IMG/VR virus record: IMGVR_UViG_3300029952_000099
Coordinates: 1 to 30,022 of that record
DNA length: 30,022 nucleotides
Strand: one strand, 5' to 3'
Source: a virus
The notes beneath the pieces were generated by a model. The model worked only from the letters and a program-made list of their open reading frames with translations, ran no database searches and was not told where the DNA came from. The stretch's first letter is position 1. Each line of letters begins with the position of its first letter. The translations under genes and the position numbers were made by a program. Below, piece after piece: positions 6,993 to 13,778 of the stretch.

Positions 6993-7248
6993 GACTTCCT
7001 CTCTGTGGTTGGGCTGGTTGGGTGATGGCAGAATCTCGAACCGACTTCCAATCAGCCTCTGGCAACAAATCTTCATGAACCAGATGGCCTTGAGATTCTC
7101 GGACTAGGTTGATGCATAGCGCGGCTTTAAACTCCTGCCCCTTACTAATAGCCTTGCGCAAATAATTCAACGTCGTGCCACAGGCGAGCGCATATGCGAT
7201 CTGCTGATCGGTAGAAAGGCTATTCAGGTATGAGCGAAGTTTTTCCAT
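6985..7248 (-). CDS. Cro/YdaS-like repressor
   Basis: This 87-residue protein matches the YdaS-like family: a short N-terminal helix (EKLRSYLNSLSTDQQIAYAL) followed by the HTH segment ACGTTLNYLRKAISKGQ and a C-terminal tail ending near EDLLPEADW. It is divergent from cI and is the first gene of the leftward operon, so it fills the Cro position. There is no Shine-Dalgarno sequence, and the -10 at 7257-7262 predicts a transcript start about 2 nt before the ATG, suggesting a near-leaderless message. Confidence 0.8.
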   Translation of the reverse strand: MEKLRSYLNSLSTDQQIAYALACGTTLNYLRKAISKGQEFKAALCINLVRESQGHLVHEDLLPEADWKSVRDSAITQPAQPQRGSHE

Positions 7249-7256
7249 ATGACTTA

Positions 7257-7285
7257 AATATACCTATGGGTAAATTTAAAGTCAA
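7257..7285 (-). promoter_or_regulatory. Leftward early promoter
   Basis: On the minus strand: -35 TTGACT (7280-7285), 17-bp spacer, -10 TATATT (7257-7262), close to the sigma-70 consensus. Operator 7261-7272 fills much of the spacer and overlaps two bases of the -10, and operator 7286-7297 abuts the -35, so repressor binding should block RNA polymerase. Confidence 0.8.
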
Positions 7286-7312
7286 TACCCACAGGTCATT
7301 TACCGATAGGTA
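7261..7312. promoter_or_regulatory. Left operator cluster (three TACC-N4-GGTA sites)
   Basis: Three 12-bp sites lie between the divergent cI and cro-like genes: TACCTATGGGTA (7261-7272), TACCCACAGGTC (7286-7297) and TACCGATAGGTA (7301-7312). They are near-palindromic. The first is the exact reverse complement of a site at 11805-11816. The third overlaps the presumed cI promoter -35. The most likely ligands are the CI-like and Cro-like proteins encoded on either side. Confidence 0.8.
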
Positions 7313-7328
7313 TATAGCACTCGATAAT
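7300..7328 (+). promoter_or_regulatory. Possible cI promoter
   Basis: A -10-like GATAAT (7323-7328) is 17 bp downstream of a poor -35 (TTACCG, 7300-7305) that overlaps an operator. The predicted start falls at about the ATG at 7335. A weak, operator-overlapped promoter giving a leaderless cI mRNA is what lambda PRM does. The -35 is far from consensus. Confidence 0.4.
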
Positions 7329-7334
7329 TTACAT

Positions 7335-8045
7335 ATGGACAAATACGAACGTCGACGCTTAAACCTTTTAAAACTCAAAAATGAGTTTTGCGAAGGAATA
7401 AATAAAGTGCTCGCAGAAAGAATTGAACGAGACCCTACTTATGTCTCGCGAATGCTCTACCCAGAGGGGAAGCAGGGGAAGAAGCGCATTGCAGACGACC
7501 TCATAGAGGTTATTGAGGAAAAATTTAATTTGCCAAGGGGATGGCTGGACTCATCCCCGGCAGAAGAAGGCGGCGCGCACTTGCAAATCACCGAGCAGAA
7601 CAGTGATGACGACACAATAGTCGTTGTGACAAATGCAATCGCATCTATGGGTCTCGGCCATCCTCAGCCGGAATACGACCAGGTTGTAGATACGATACGC
7701 CTCACTCGGTCATGGGTTCATGGGAGTCTCCCAAAGCTCACCTCTGCTGAAAATTTGGCGATACTCACAGCTTATGGCGACTCGATGTCTCCAACATTTT
7801 CCGATGGTGACCTGCTGCTTGTTGATAGAGGGGTAAATCAGATCAAGCTCGATGCTGTCTATGTAATTGCCAGAGATGGAGAGCTATTCGTCAAGCGCGT
7901 TCGTAGGCGCCTTCAGGATGGTGCTGTTATCATCAAGTCCGACAACCCGCTGTTTGGGCCAGACGATATCATCGAGAATGGCGAGCGGGCGCAACTCGAC
8001 GTGCTGGGGCGCGTGGTCTGGGCTTGGAGTGGGAAAAGGCTGTAA
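7335..8045 (+). CDS. CI/LexA-like prophage repressor (S24 peptidase)
   Basis: The 236-residue protein has an N-terminal DNA-binding part (residues 1-72; INKVLAERIERDPTYVSRML is the HTH) and a C-terminal S24/LexA-type domain with the Ser in GDSMSPTF (Ser150) and the Lys in LFVKRV (Lys187). Such repressors hold the prophage silent and cleave themselves when RecA filaments form. I start it at the ATG at 7335, since the upstream in-frame ATGs lie in the operator region. It is divergent from the Cro-like gene, and operators at 7261-7312 and 11805-11841 are its likely targets. Confidence 0.85.
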   Translation: MDKYERRRLNLLKLKNEFCEGINKVLAERIERDPTYVSRMLYPEGKQGKKRIADDLIEVIEEKFNLPRGWLDSSPAEEGGAHLQITEQNSDDDTIVVVTNAIASMGLGHPQPEYDQVVDTIRLTRSWVHGSLPKLTSAENLAILTAYGDSMSPTFSDGDLLLVDRGVNQIKLDAVYVIARDGELFVKRVRRRLQDGAVIIKSDNPLFGPDDIIENGERAQLDVLGRVVWAWSGKRL

Positions 8046-8111
8046 GTGAGAATTCGGATTACTATTCGAGATTTGCAGGATAACCAAAATCTTTTCTGCT
8101 ATCATGAGTTT

Positions 8112-8306
8112 ATGAAAAAGTCACCAGAAACAATAATTGCGGAAATTCTCTCGCCCGATCCGTCGGTTGAGCGCGTTCGCACTGCGTTTCGAAATTTCGG
8201 CGACAAGATTCTGAAGGCTCAAGAAGTTACCAAAGAGAAAAGAAAAAACTTTGAAAGAGACTTCTCCAATGGCGCAAGAGCCACAAAACACCGATTCAAT
8301 CCTTGA
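8112..8306 (+). CDS. Hypothetical small protein downstream of cI
   Basis: A 64-residue, charged, helical product whose 3' end overlaps the next gene by 38 bp. It probably shares the cI transcript and is therefore expressed in the lysogen. No recognisable family. Its pairing with the DUF6414-like gene suggests the two work together, by position only. Confidence 0.5.
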   Translation: MKKSPETIIAEILSPDPSVERVRTAFRNFGDKILKAQEVTKEKRKNFERDFSNGARATKHRFNP

Positions 8307-9126
8307 TTTTCTCTACGTCGACTTTAACCGGATAAAGTCATGGATTGCTCAACTCGTTGATGACGGGGTCCAGACAAGCCATAAAAAATTAACAAACTCC
8401 AGTGAATCATCAAACGATGAAGTTGGGGGATTTGTAGAGTCTGGCGCAAGGGCATCCGTATTGGTGGCCAAGGCTGGCCTGAAAGCTTCGGCGAACGCAA
8501 AATCAAGTTCCAGCGAGAGCTACGCCTCAACTCTTGAAAAGAGCTTTGACGCATCTTGGTCGTTGCCATTAAATTTCTTGGATCTTGTTTCTGAAGCTGG
8601 GCTCATTAATCCAAGCATTGAGTCTGCAAGCATTGGCTCGCTCGTGCTAGTTACCGGGTCGCCAGTAGTCATGGATATCAAGTTCCTCCAAGATATTTGG
8701 GCGCCAGGCATTGCCTATATGGCAAGCCAGTCGAAGGTCACGCACAAGACTAAGCACGCGCATTCAGAGATGACTAACTTAGGGTCTTTCTTAAAGGTTA
8801 TGCCACCAGCGCCTCAGATGAAAATCTATGTTGAGAACGGGCCAACCGCATGGGCAACATTGAATAATGAGCACATGATAATTAATACCTCTGCTTTGGC
8901 GCTTACACATGGATTCAATATCAGCGGTCAGTGGGGCGTTCTCGCAATTCTGGATGCTACGCCCGACATAGGCATGCCAGCACCTCCCGTACGCTCTTCG
9001 AGCGGACTCCTGGGCGGAATGAATGATTTGCTGGTATCCCTCCGCGACACGATGGGTCGCCCCGCAGATGCGTACGGCATTTCTCCGCTAGTCATTTATC
9101 GAGAGGTTGAGCGCCTAAAGGCATAG
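8269..9126 (+). CDS. DUF6414-like protein, possible lysogenic cargo
   Basis: The 285-residue protein begins with a segment (ILDFLYVDFNRIKSWIAQLV) that resembles the start of DUF6414 proteins, with a short strand, YxD and a Ser/Gln-rich helix. A serine-rich middle (res. 40-90) and a beta-rich C-terminal half follow. No transmembrane helix or catalytic motif is evident. It sits directly after cI, where lambda keeps rex, so a role in excluding other phages is a reasonable guess. I chose the ATG at 8269; an in-frame TTG at 8251 is the alternative. Confidence 0.5.
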   Translation: MAQEPQNTDSILDFLYVDFNRIKSWIAQLVDDGVQTSHKKLTNSSESSNDEVGGFVESGARASVLVAKAGLKASANAKSSSSESYASTLEKSFDASWSLPLNFLDLVSEAGLINPSIESASIGSLVLVTGSPVVMDIKFLQDIWAPGIAYMASQSKVTHKTKHAHSEMTNLGSFLKVMPPAPQMKIYVENGPTAWATLNNEHMIINTSALALTHGFNISGQWGVLAILDATPDIGMPAPPVRSSSGLLGGMNDLLVSLRDTMGRPADAYGISPLVIYREVERLKA

Positions 9127-9157
9127 TCAAGTTGCAAATAATTCCAAACAACGAATT

Positions 9158-9439
9158 ATGAAAAAACTACTGCTTGTTGCCTTAGTTGCATCTCTTCCAT
9201 TTCTGGCATTTGCCAAGAAACCACCAAGCTACGACGAATCCCCGAATGAGGCGCAGCTTGTTGAGCATGGGCATTACACCAACAAAAAAGGGCAAGACGT
9301 TCACTCCCCGGCGCACACAAAGGATGGGAAGGCTCCTGCCGGTGCTACGGCGAAATGTCGCGATGGCACCTACAGCTTCAGCAAGTCTCATCGAGGAACT
9401 TGCTCCAGGCATGGCGGTGTGGCTGAGTGGATAAAATAG
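9158..9439 (+). CDS. Secreted DUF3761 protein
   Basis: The 93-residue protein has an N-terminal signal peptide (MKKLLLVALVASLPFLAFA, residues 1-19) and then the DUF3761 pattern: HGHYTNKKGQDVHSPAHT, GATAKCRDGTYSFSKSHRGT and CSRHGGVAEWI. It should be exported to the periplasm. The two cysteines could form a disulphide. DUF3761 proteins are common in Burkholderiales genomes and have no known function. It is likely a lysogenic-conversion gene. A terminator follows it. Confidence 0.85.
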   Translation: MKKLLLVALVASLPFLAFAKKPPSYDESPNEAQLVEHGHYTNKKGQDVHSPAHTKDGKAPAGATAKCRDGTYSFSKSHRGTCSRHGGVAEWIK

Positions 9440-9455
9440 AATGGCAGGATCAATC

Positions 9456-9487
9456 AAAGGCACTGACGTGAGTTGGTGCCTTTTGTG
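9456..9487 (+). terminator. Terminator after the cI-cargo transcript
   Basis: AAAGGCAC (9456-9463) pairs with GTGCCTTT (9476-9483) around a 12-nt loop, followed by T and a T-rich stretch (TTTTGTGTTT). Position 9488-9715 holds no gene that I can support; only the region before the DUF4258 start. Confidence 0.75.
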
Positions 9488-9715
9488 TTTGTGTGGTCGC
9501 ATTCTTCTTGGTAGGTTAGCGCAAGATGAAATTGGGTAGGCTGCCGAGAGTGGCCTAAAAAACGCCTCCGCAGGCAGACTGGTGATTGAGCTAGATAGCC
9601 TCCTGCACATTTGTGTGGAATACGCAATGTTTTATGGGTGGTTTGTGGATAAGTCCATTGCAATTATCTCGGCTTCAGCCTATATTTTGTATAGCAAATT
9701 GAAAAGAGCTTGAGC

Positions 9716-10033
9716 ATGCTAAAAAAGCCACAAACACCTAAGTCAAGGTGGTCGGTCCAGCAGTTAGAAGCATATATTAGGAAGCAATCATCCGATACTC
9801 ATAAGATCGTTTTTCTACCGCATGCGAAAGCGCAAATGAAAAAGCGGAAGATAACCATGGATTTGGCGCTTGCAACATTGCGAAAAGGAAAGATTAATTT
9901 GCAACCGGAGCCTGACTCAAACACGGGCGATCTGAAATGTCGAATGGAATATTTTTGCGCGGGTGAAGATATAAAAATTGTAGTAGCTATCAGCGATGAC
10001 AACCCTGATTTGGTTGTTGTTACGGCGATTTGA
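9716..10033 (+). CDS. DUF4258-family putative toxin
   Basis: The 105-residue protein has a RelE/MqsR-like sequence: FLPHAKAQMKKRKITMDLAL, then CRMEYFCAGEDIKIVVAISD and a C-terminal LVVVTAI strand. The histidine-containing HAKAQMKKR segment is typical of DUF4258 proteins, predicted mRNA-interferase-like toxins. It is followed 25 bp later by an HTH protein, as in MqsR/MqsA-type loci. It begins at the ATG at 9716, with AAGAG upstream; a TTG at 9710 is an alternative. Confidence 0.7.
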   Translation: MLKKPQTPKSRWSVQQLEAYIRKQSSDTHKIVFLPHAKAQMKKRKITMDLALATLRKGKINLQPEPDSNTGDLKCRMEYFCAGEDIKIVVAISDDNPDLVVVTAI

Positions 10034-10057
10034 CTGCTGCAGATGAAGGAGTAATAA

Positions 10058-10540
10058 ATGCATCACTACACCGACGGCGGCCTACAAAACGTATGGCTAA
10101 AAAATGGGTACGTGGAACACGCCACTAAGTATGGCAAGGGTTATTCTTACCATGATCTGGATGGACTAACCCAGGCTATATGCCAGGCTTTAATTAAAAA
10201 GAAAAGTAAATTAACAGGCGCGGAATTTCGCTATATCCGGAGCAATATGCATATGTCCCAAAAATCTTTGGGCAAGCTACTGGGCTATACGGAACAAGCT
10301 GTTGCCAAATGGGAGAAGTACGGGAAAATTCCCAAGGCAGCTGATGCCCTGATAAGATTAATTTATCAAGCAAAGCATAATGGGAATGAGAAAATAAGCT
10401 CGATGATTGACTCCCTGAACTTCATAGAGAATGTAGCGAATACAAAAATTGTCGTATCTGAAGTTAGGCAAAAATGGAGCGCAAAGGTTGAAAAGGCGTC
10501 CACGCCCGAATCTTACGAAGACTGTGCTGAATTTGCATAA
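10058..10540 (+). CDS. MqsA-like HTH antitoxin
   Basis: The 160-residue protein carries an HTH in residues about 60-105 (FRYIRSNMHMSQKSLGKLLG, then YTEQAVAKWEKYGKIP), the arrangement of MqsA-type antitoxin DNA-binding domains. The usual N-terminal zinc finger of MqsA is missing; instead there is a YHDLDGLTQAICQALIKK segment. Its place after the DUF4258 toxin gene makes it the likely antitoxin and autoregulator. Confidence 0.7.
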   Translation: MHHYTDGGLQNVWLKNGYVEHATKYGKGYSYHDLDGLTQAICQALIKKKSKLTGAEFRYIRSNMHMSQKSLGKLLGYTEQAVAKWEKYGKIPKAADALIRLIYQAKHNGNEKISSMIDSLNFIENVANTKIVVSEVRQKWSAKVEKASTPESYEDCAEFA

Positions 10541-10550
10541 TCCCCTTCCC

Positions 10551-10570
10551 AGCCGCCTCCGGGCGGTTTT
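10551..10570 (+). terminator. Terminator after the DUF4258/HTH pair
   Basis: CCGCC-TCCG-GGCGG followed by TTTT. An identical stem recurs at 10617-10638. The stretch 10541-10785 carries three hairpin terminators and no gene that I can support. Confidence 0.75.
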
Positions 10571-10616
10571 CATTCCGCCCGGCCATTACGGCATCGTAAT
10601 AGCCGGGTAAATAAAT

Positions 10617-10638
10617 AGCCGCCTCCGGGCGGTTTTTT
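10617..10638 (+). terminator. Second copy of the same terminator
   Basis: The same CCGCC-TCCG-GGCGG stem with a longer T run (TTTTTT). It lies 67 bp after the first copy; the two may come from a local duplication. Confidence 0.75.
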
Positions 10639-10740
10639 ATTGCCTAGGCCGGACACAGTGCCCAGGCAGAAATCTGGCACCACGCAACCCACAGAAAACT
10701 GCCGAAGCTCAGTTCCGGTGCGCACTCGCTTGGCTGTGCA

Positions 10741-10767
10741 ATAAAAAAACCGCCACGAGGGCGGTTT
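10741..10767 (-). terminator. Terminator of the leftward toxin-antitoxin operon
   Basis: AAACCGCC (10747-10754) pairs with GGCGGTTT (10760-10767). On the minus strand the stem is followed by a seven-T run, so it is a strong leftward terminator 20 bp after the antitoxin gene. It may also work rightward. Confidence 0.75.
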
Positions 10768-10785
10768 CTATCGAGCCAAGAAACT

Positions 10786-11154
10786 CTAGGCTGCGTGACG
10801 CTGATCGAGTTCGAGTTTGAGTTCGACCTCGACTTTTTGCCGGCCATTTTCAAGGGACTCTTTTTTACTATCGTTTGCCATTTTTGCAATGATGATCTTT
10901 ATCTCTGAGCCTGCAAAGCGCTTCAATGCCTCGCGCATCAGGGGTTGGTAGCCCATACCGTGAATTTTTGCGATTTGCTTAAATTGCTCAATCAATTCCT
11001 TATCCAAGCGTATTGAGATGGCCTGCATCCCTTGTGCTTCGTCAATCTGACGCTGTAACTCCCTAGGGGCCGGTTGCGCATGATCCATATCCTGACCCAA
11101 AGCTCCATCTTCCCAGTTCTCGATTGTGCTATCAATCTTTGCTGTGGCGTTCAT
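10786..11154 (-). CDS. BrnA/CopG-like antitoxin
   Basis: The 122-residue protein contains MQAISIRLDKELIEQFKQIA and then GMGYQPLMREALKRF, the strand plus two helices of BrnA/CopG-type antitoxins. The N terminus is disordered and acidic. It follows the toxin gene by 26 bp on the same strand. GGAG lies 8 bases before the ATG at 11154, preferred over the ATG at 11166. In such modules the antitoxin binds toxin and represses the shared promoter. Confidence 0.7.
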   Translation of the reverse strand: MNATAKIDSTIENWEDGALGQDMDHAQPAPRELQRQIDEAQGMQAISIRLDKELIEQFKQIAKIHGMGYQPLMREALKRFAGSEIKIIIAKMANDSKKESLENGRQKVEVELKLELDQRHAA

Positions 11155-11180
11155 TTCTTTCTCCATTTGTGCAACTTCAA

Positions 11181-11468
11181 CTACTTCCCTTTTCGTTCAT
11201 AAATTTCTATTTCGACATCATTCGGTTCGTATGCTGTTTTTATTTGATGCTGTCCATCTTGGTATATAAAAACAATTTTTAATAAGCGCCCTTTATTTGT
11301 CTCAGCGACAAACCATAGGGTGGATGGGTCGGTGCGCCTATTTTCCCGATCGTCCACAAGAAATATCCCGCACTGGTTATCAAAACACTCATTGATTTCT
11401 TTTGGAGTGACCTTGTGCTTTTCGGATAATTTTTCCAGTACTCCTGGCGAGATGTGCAGTGACCTCAT
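11181..11468 (-). CDS. BrnT-like toxin
   Basis: The 95-residue product reads like the BrnT-like proteins often labelled 'ADP-ribosyl-(dinitrogen reductase) hydrolase': ISPGVLEKLSEKHKVTPKEI, ECF, FLVDDRENRRTDPSTLWFVA and LKIVFIYQDG. BrnT proteins are RelE-fold ribonucleases. The gene comes first, followed by the antitoxin, the BrnT-BrnA order. AAGGAG lies directly upstream of the ATG. Identity is from family recall, not a search. Confidence 0.7.
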   Translation of the reverse strand: MRSLHISPGVLEKLSEKHKVTPKEINECFDNQCGIFLVDDRENRRTDPSTLWFVAETNKGRLLKIVFIYQDGQHQIKTAYEPNDVEIEIYERKGK

Positions 11469-11479
11469 TTGCTCCTTGT

Positions 11480-11517
11480 GTATATACAGAATATATAGGC
11501 CTTGGCCTTCAAATCAA
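11480..11517 (-). promoter_or_regulatory. Promoter and probable operator of the BrnT/BrnA-like module
   Basis: On the minus strand: -35 TTGATT (11512-11517), 16-bp spacer, -10 TATATT (11490-11495). A perfect palindrome GTATATAC lies at 11480-11487, between the -10 and the ribosome site, a normal place for an autoregulatory operator. An identical GTATATAC lies at 11600-11607. No gene is visible between 11518 and 11804. Confidence 0.6.
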
Positions 11518-11804
11518 GTGAACTAAGCTCTGATACCGCACTGCCATGGCTTAGTATGGGCCTAATGCTGCCTGAGTCAAGCGAAAAACGATTATATCTG
11601 TATATACGTTCTGGCGCAGGAGAGCTTTACTCTGATTTCCCATAGGTGCGCCCGCCCTCTCTTCTTGCCGCTCCCAGCCGCCTCCCTTCGGGGTTGTGGG
11701 TGTGGTTTTGTGCGACCTACTCGGCATCCGGCCTCCATATTCAAAATGCAGCTAACTTTCCAATTTGCTTATTCCAATTGAATCTATACCCAGTCTCTTT
11801 TATT

Positions 11805-11845
11805 TACCCATAGGTATTGCATTTATATTTACCCACAGGTATAGT
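11805..11845 (+). promoter_or_regulatory. Rightward early promoter with two repressor operators
   Basis: TTGCAT (11817-11822), 17-bp spacer, TATAGT (11840-11845). Operators TACCCATAGGTA (11805-11816) and TACCCACAGGTA (11830-11841) have the left cluster's consensus; the first abuts the -35 and the second overlaps the -10 by two bases, exactly as at 7257-7297. A half-site TACCC occurs at 11787. This promoter should drive the recombination-DGR-integrase operon and be silenced in the lysogen. Confidence 0.8.
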
Positions 11846-11849
11846 TACT

Positions 11850-12160
11850 CCATCGACAAAGCAAACGCAGCACCGCCAAGTCACCGCTCATAAACAACTC
11901 AGAGAATAAACAGAGGCGATGCCCCGGGGCGATAACCTCCTGCCTCGTGGCGTGTGCGGCAGAAGTAAAAGCACGCGAAATCCGAACTCCCTGACTGTTG
12001 GCACAAGGTGCGCAGTGAAGTCATAGCAGCGGTCGAAAGACGCCCATCCGTGGTGGCGGGTAACCACGGAAGTAACAAATTTGAGATTTAGGAGAGGGGG
12101 ACAGCTTTAGGGCTAGCGGGACGGCGCGAACCGCCCCGCTTTTCCTAGGTAGAGAACCGC
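11850..12160 (+). other. Structured untranslated leader of the rightward operon
   Basis: About 310 nt follow the promoter without a gene I can support. Visible structures include the palindrome GCCCCGGGGC (11922-11931) and an eight-pair hairpin TCCGTGGT/ACCACGGA (12047-12070). A terminator-like hairpin closes the leader. No Arg-rich N-like gene is seen nearby, so RNA-based antitermination is possible; this is inference. Confidence 0.4.
12115..12143 (+). terminator. Terminator-like hairpin in the early leader
   Basis: AGCGGG (12115-12120) pairs with CCCGCT (12135-12140), extended by CGG/CCG across an A-C mismatch, then TTT. A terminator before the first operon genes would need antitermination or be leaky, like lambda tL1. 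Confidence 0.55.
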
Positions 12161-12163
12161 TCT

Positions 12164-12421
12164 ATGAGCATCGACAGTAACGCTGTCAGCGCCCATAGAT
12201 TGATTTCTACCTTCACTACTTTGAATGTCAGCTTGAACATGGCATCGCCCTGTTTTCGCTGGCAGCGCTGCCAACTGGTGAAGGTCGGCATTTATAAAGC
12301 GCCGTTGCCTGGCGCTTGCGAATCGCTACCTAGGATTGCTCTTCGCACATGCAATGAACTCCTTGCGGACCTTCATTGCATGCTGGCTGAATTGCTTACA
12401 GCCGTTTTGCGCGGCATCTAG
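12164..12421 (+). CDS. Doubtful small ORF overlapping strong hairpins
   Basis: An open frame of 85 residues without a good ribosome site or recognised domain. Its DNA carries several perfect inverted repeats: TGGCAGCGCTGCCA (12260-12273), AAGCGCC/GGCGCTT (12297-12317) and an 11-bp pair CATGCAATGAA/TTCATTGCATG (12348-12382). That structure suggests the stretch may act as RNA. From 12422 to 12593 I see two more hairpins (GGGG/CCCC and CCGGAG/CTCCGG) and no gene. Confidence 0.25.
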   Translation: MSIDSNAVSAHRLISTFTTLNVSLNMASPCFRWQRCQLVKVGIYKAPLPGACESLPRIALRTCNELLADLHCMLAELLTAVLRGI

Positions 12422-12593
12422 CCAAGGGGAATCCTCCCCTGCACTACGACTGTTCGCAATATCACCTTTAGCGGATTACTAGCCCGCAACCGGAGTTAGT
12501 CGCTCCGGCCAGGAAAGTATAGCAAAGCTGTTGCCCCCTCCCCTAAGTCCCAACTATCAATGCCCGATAAACCAAGCGCAACCGGAGAAAACC

Positions 12594-12905
12594 ATGATCA
12601 CCAAGAGCAAACAAGTATGGACAGTTGGCAGCACAGTCAAAATCGGCTTCATCGTCGGCCTGCTGGTTGTGGCTGCCGTGCCAACACCTGGTGACCACGC
12701 TCCTGACGCTTACGTGCTGTCGCGAAATAACCAGTTCTATTCGTTCGTGCCACATCAGGGACTGTCGAAGATTGATCTGATTGAGGCTCGCGAAATGATC
12801 GCAAGCGCCAAGGTCGAAGCGGACCGTCAGGCCGCTGCCGCAATCGCCAGTGCGCAAGCGTCCATGCGTCACATCGCAGCGATCAATGAACTGATCTTTG
12901 CCTGA
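12594..12905 (+). CDS. Hypothetical protein with one membrane segment
   Basis: The 103-residue product has a hydrophobic segment (residues 13-27, VKIGFIVGLLVVAAV) and an alanine-rich C-terminal helix (EADRQAAAAIASAQASM). The rest is probably exposed on one side of the membrane. GGAG lies 7 bases before the ATG at 12594. It is the first well-supported gene of the rightward operon. Not recognised. Confidence 0.6.
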   Translation: MITKSKQVWTVGSTVKIGFIVGLLVVAAVPTPGDHAPDAYVLSRNNQFYSFVPHQGLSKIDLIEAREMIASAKVEADRQAAAAIASAQASMRHIAAINELIFA

Positions 12906-12937
12906 TTTTTGAAGCCTCACAATAGATGGAGAAACAG

Positions 12938-13129
12938 ATGAGCAAGACCCTTTACGGCAGCGCCTTCGCACTCGCAGCAATCATCATTGTGATTCTCGGC
13001 TTCGGTTATGGCTGGATCATGAACATCATTGCTCTAGCCCACATGGAATCTGCTTTCAGTGGCTTTGGCGTTTTGCGTGCAGTCGGAATTTTCGTCGCTC
13101 CACTTGGCGGCGTTCTCGGCTACCTCTGA
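12938..13129 (+). CDS. Small membrane protein
   Basis: The 63-residue product is almost entirely hydrophobic, with two predicted membrane segments (LAAIIIVILGFGYGWIM and VLRAVGIFVAPLGGVLGYL). I start it at 12938, after GGAGAA, rather than at 12926. Function unknown; its neighbour at 12594 is also membrane-associated. Confidence 0.6.
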   Translation: MSKTLYGSAFALAAIIIVILGFGYGWIMNIIALAHMESAFSGFGVLRAVGIFVAPLGGVLGYL

Positions 13130-13778
13130 TTTACAAAACGCTGGCAGAAACCCGGGCCCGGGTGAAAGCGCAAAGCAGGTAGCAGCGTCCTGCAAGCTTT
13201 GGCAGACAAACGTCACTTGCTCGCCAGTCGGTGTACGGCAAGTCAGAAACTGCCCGTGACCATTCGAAAGAGTGGCAACACGACTCCAACTTGAAAGATG
13301 CGCTCTCCCACGGGGCGCTCGTCGTGGGACGGCATCAGGTTGGAGCCTTGTTGGGGGAATTGCGCAGGCTGATGCGCAAGCGAATGCTGCTGTTGCGCAT
13401 GGGGTCTTTAGTGACGATGAGCATGTACCAGCAACAAGCCGGAGATCAGTGCCGGCCACCAACAAAACCGGCCATCCAAAGCCGCGAAGTGAGGTAGTTG
13501 AGGTACTCGCAATTTGGCGCGGTCAGAAATGACGCTGGAGACGTAACCAGCACCAACACGAAGCCCCACTCGCAGCAGCCGAAGCCTGTTGAAGAAGTCG
13601 GGGGAGTGTAAGCCGAGGCGGGCTTCGTGTTGGTGGCCGCATGACTGAATCTGGCTGGTAGCGGTATCAGCCCCCTAAATCAGACGCTCTCAGTTGCTTA
13701 GGCACTTATGGGACGGCGATAGGTAGTGGTGAAGGTAGCCCGGCATACCAACTTCAAATTAAACGAAAGAGGGTTGAC
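13130..13778 (+). other. Gene-poor region with long perfect inverted repeats
   Basis: Nearly 650 nt carry no convincing gene but several strong stems: palindrome ACCCGGGCCCGGGT (13150-13163); a nested stem CTCCAAC/GTTGGAG with GATGC/GCATC and TCCCAC/GTGGGA inside it (13284-13345); TTGCGCA/TGCGCAA (13360-13379); and a 16-bp perfect pair CACCAACACGAAGCCC / GGGCTTCGTGTTGGTG (13551-13566 and 13620-13635) around a 53-nt loop. It lies directly before DGR target 1 and would be transcribed with it. A noncoding RNA is a reasonable hypothesis. Confidence 0.5.

Noticed and set aside
11885-11896. CGCTCATAAACA, similar to a lambda nut boxA
   Set aside because: No convincing boxB hairpin follows, and a single short match in AT-moderate DNA is expected by chance.
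13231-13532. Two overlapping open frames of 86-88 residues between the membrane gene and DGR target 1
   Set aside because: No ribosome site, no domain, irregular composition, and they cover strong inverted repeats; more likely noncoding.
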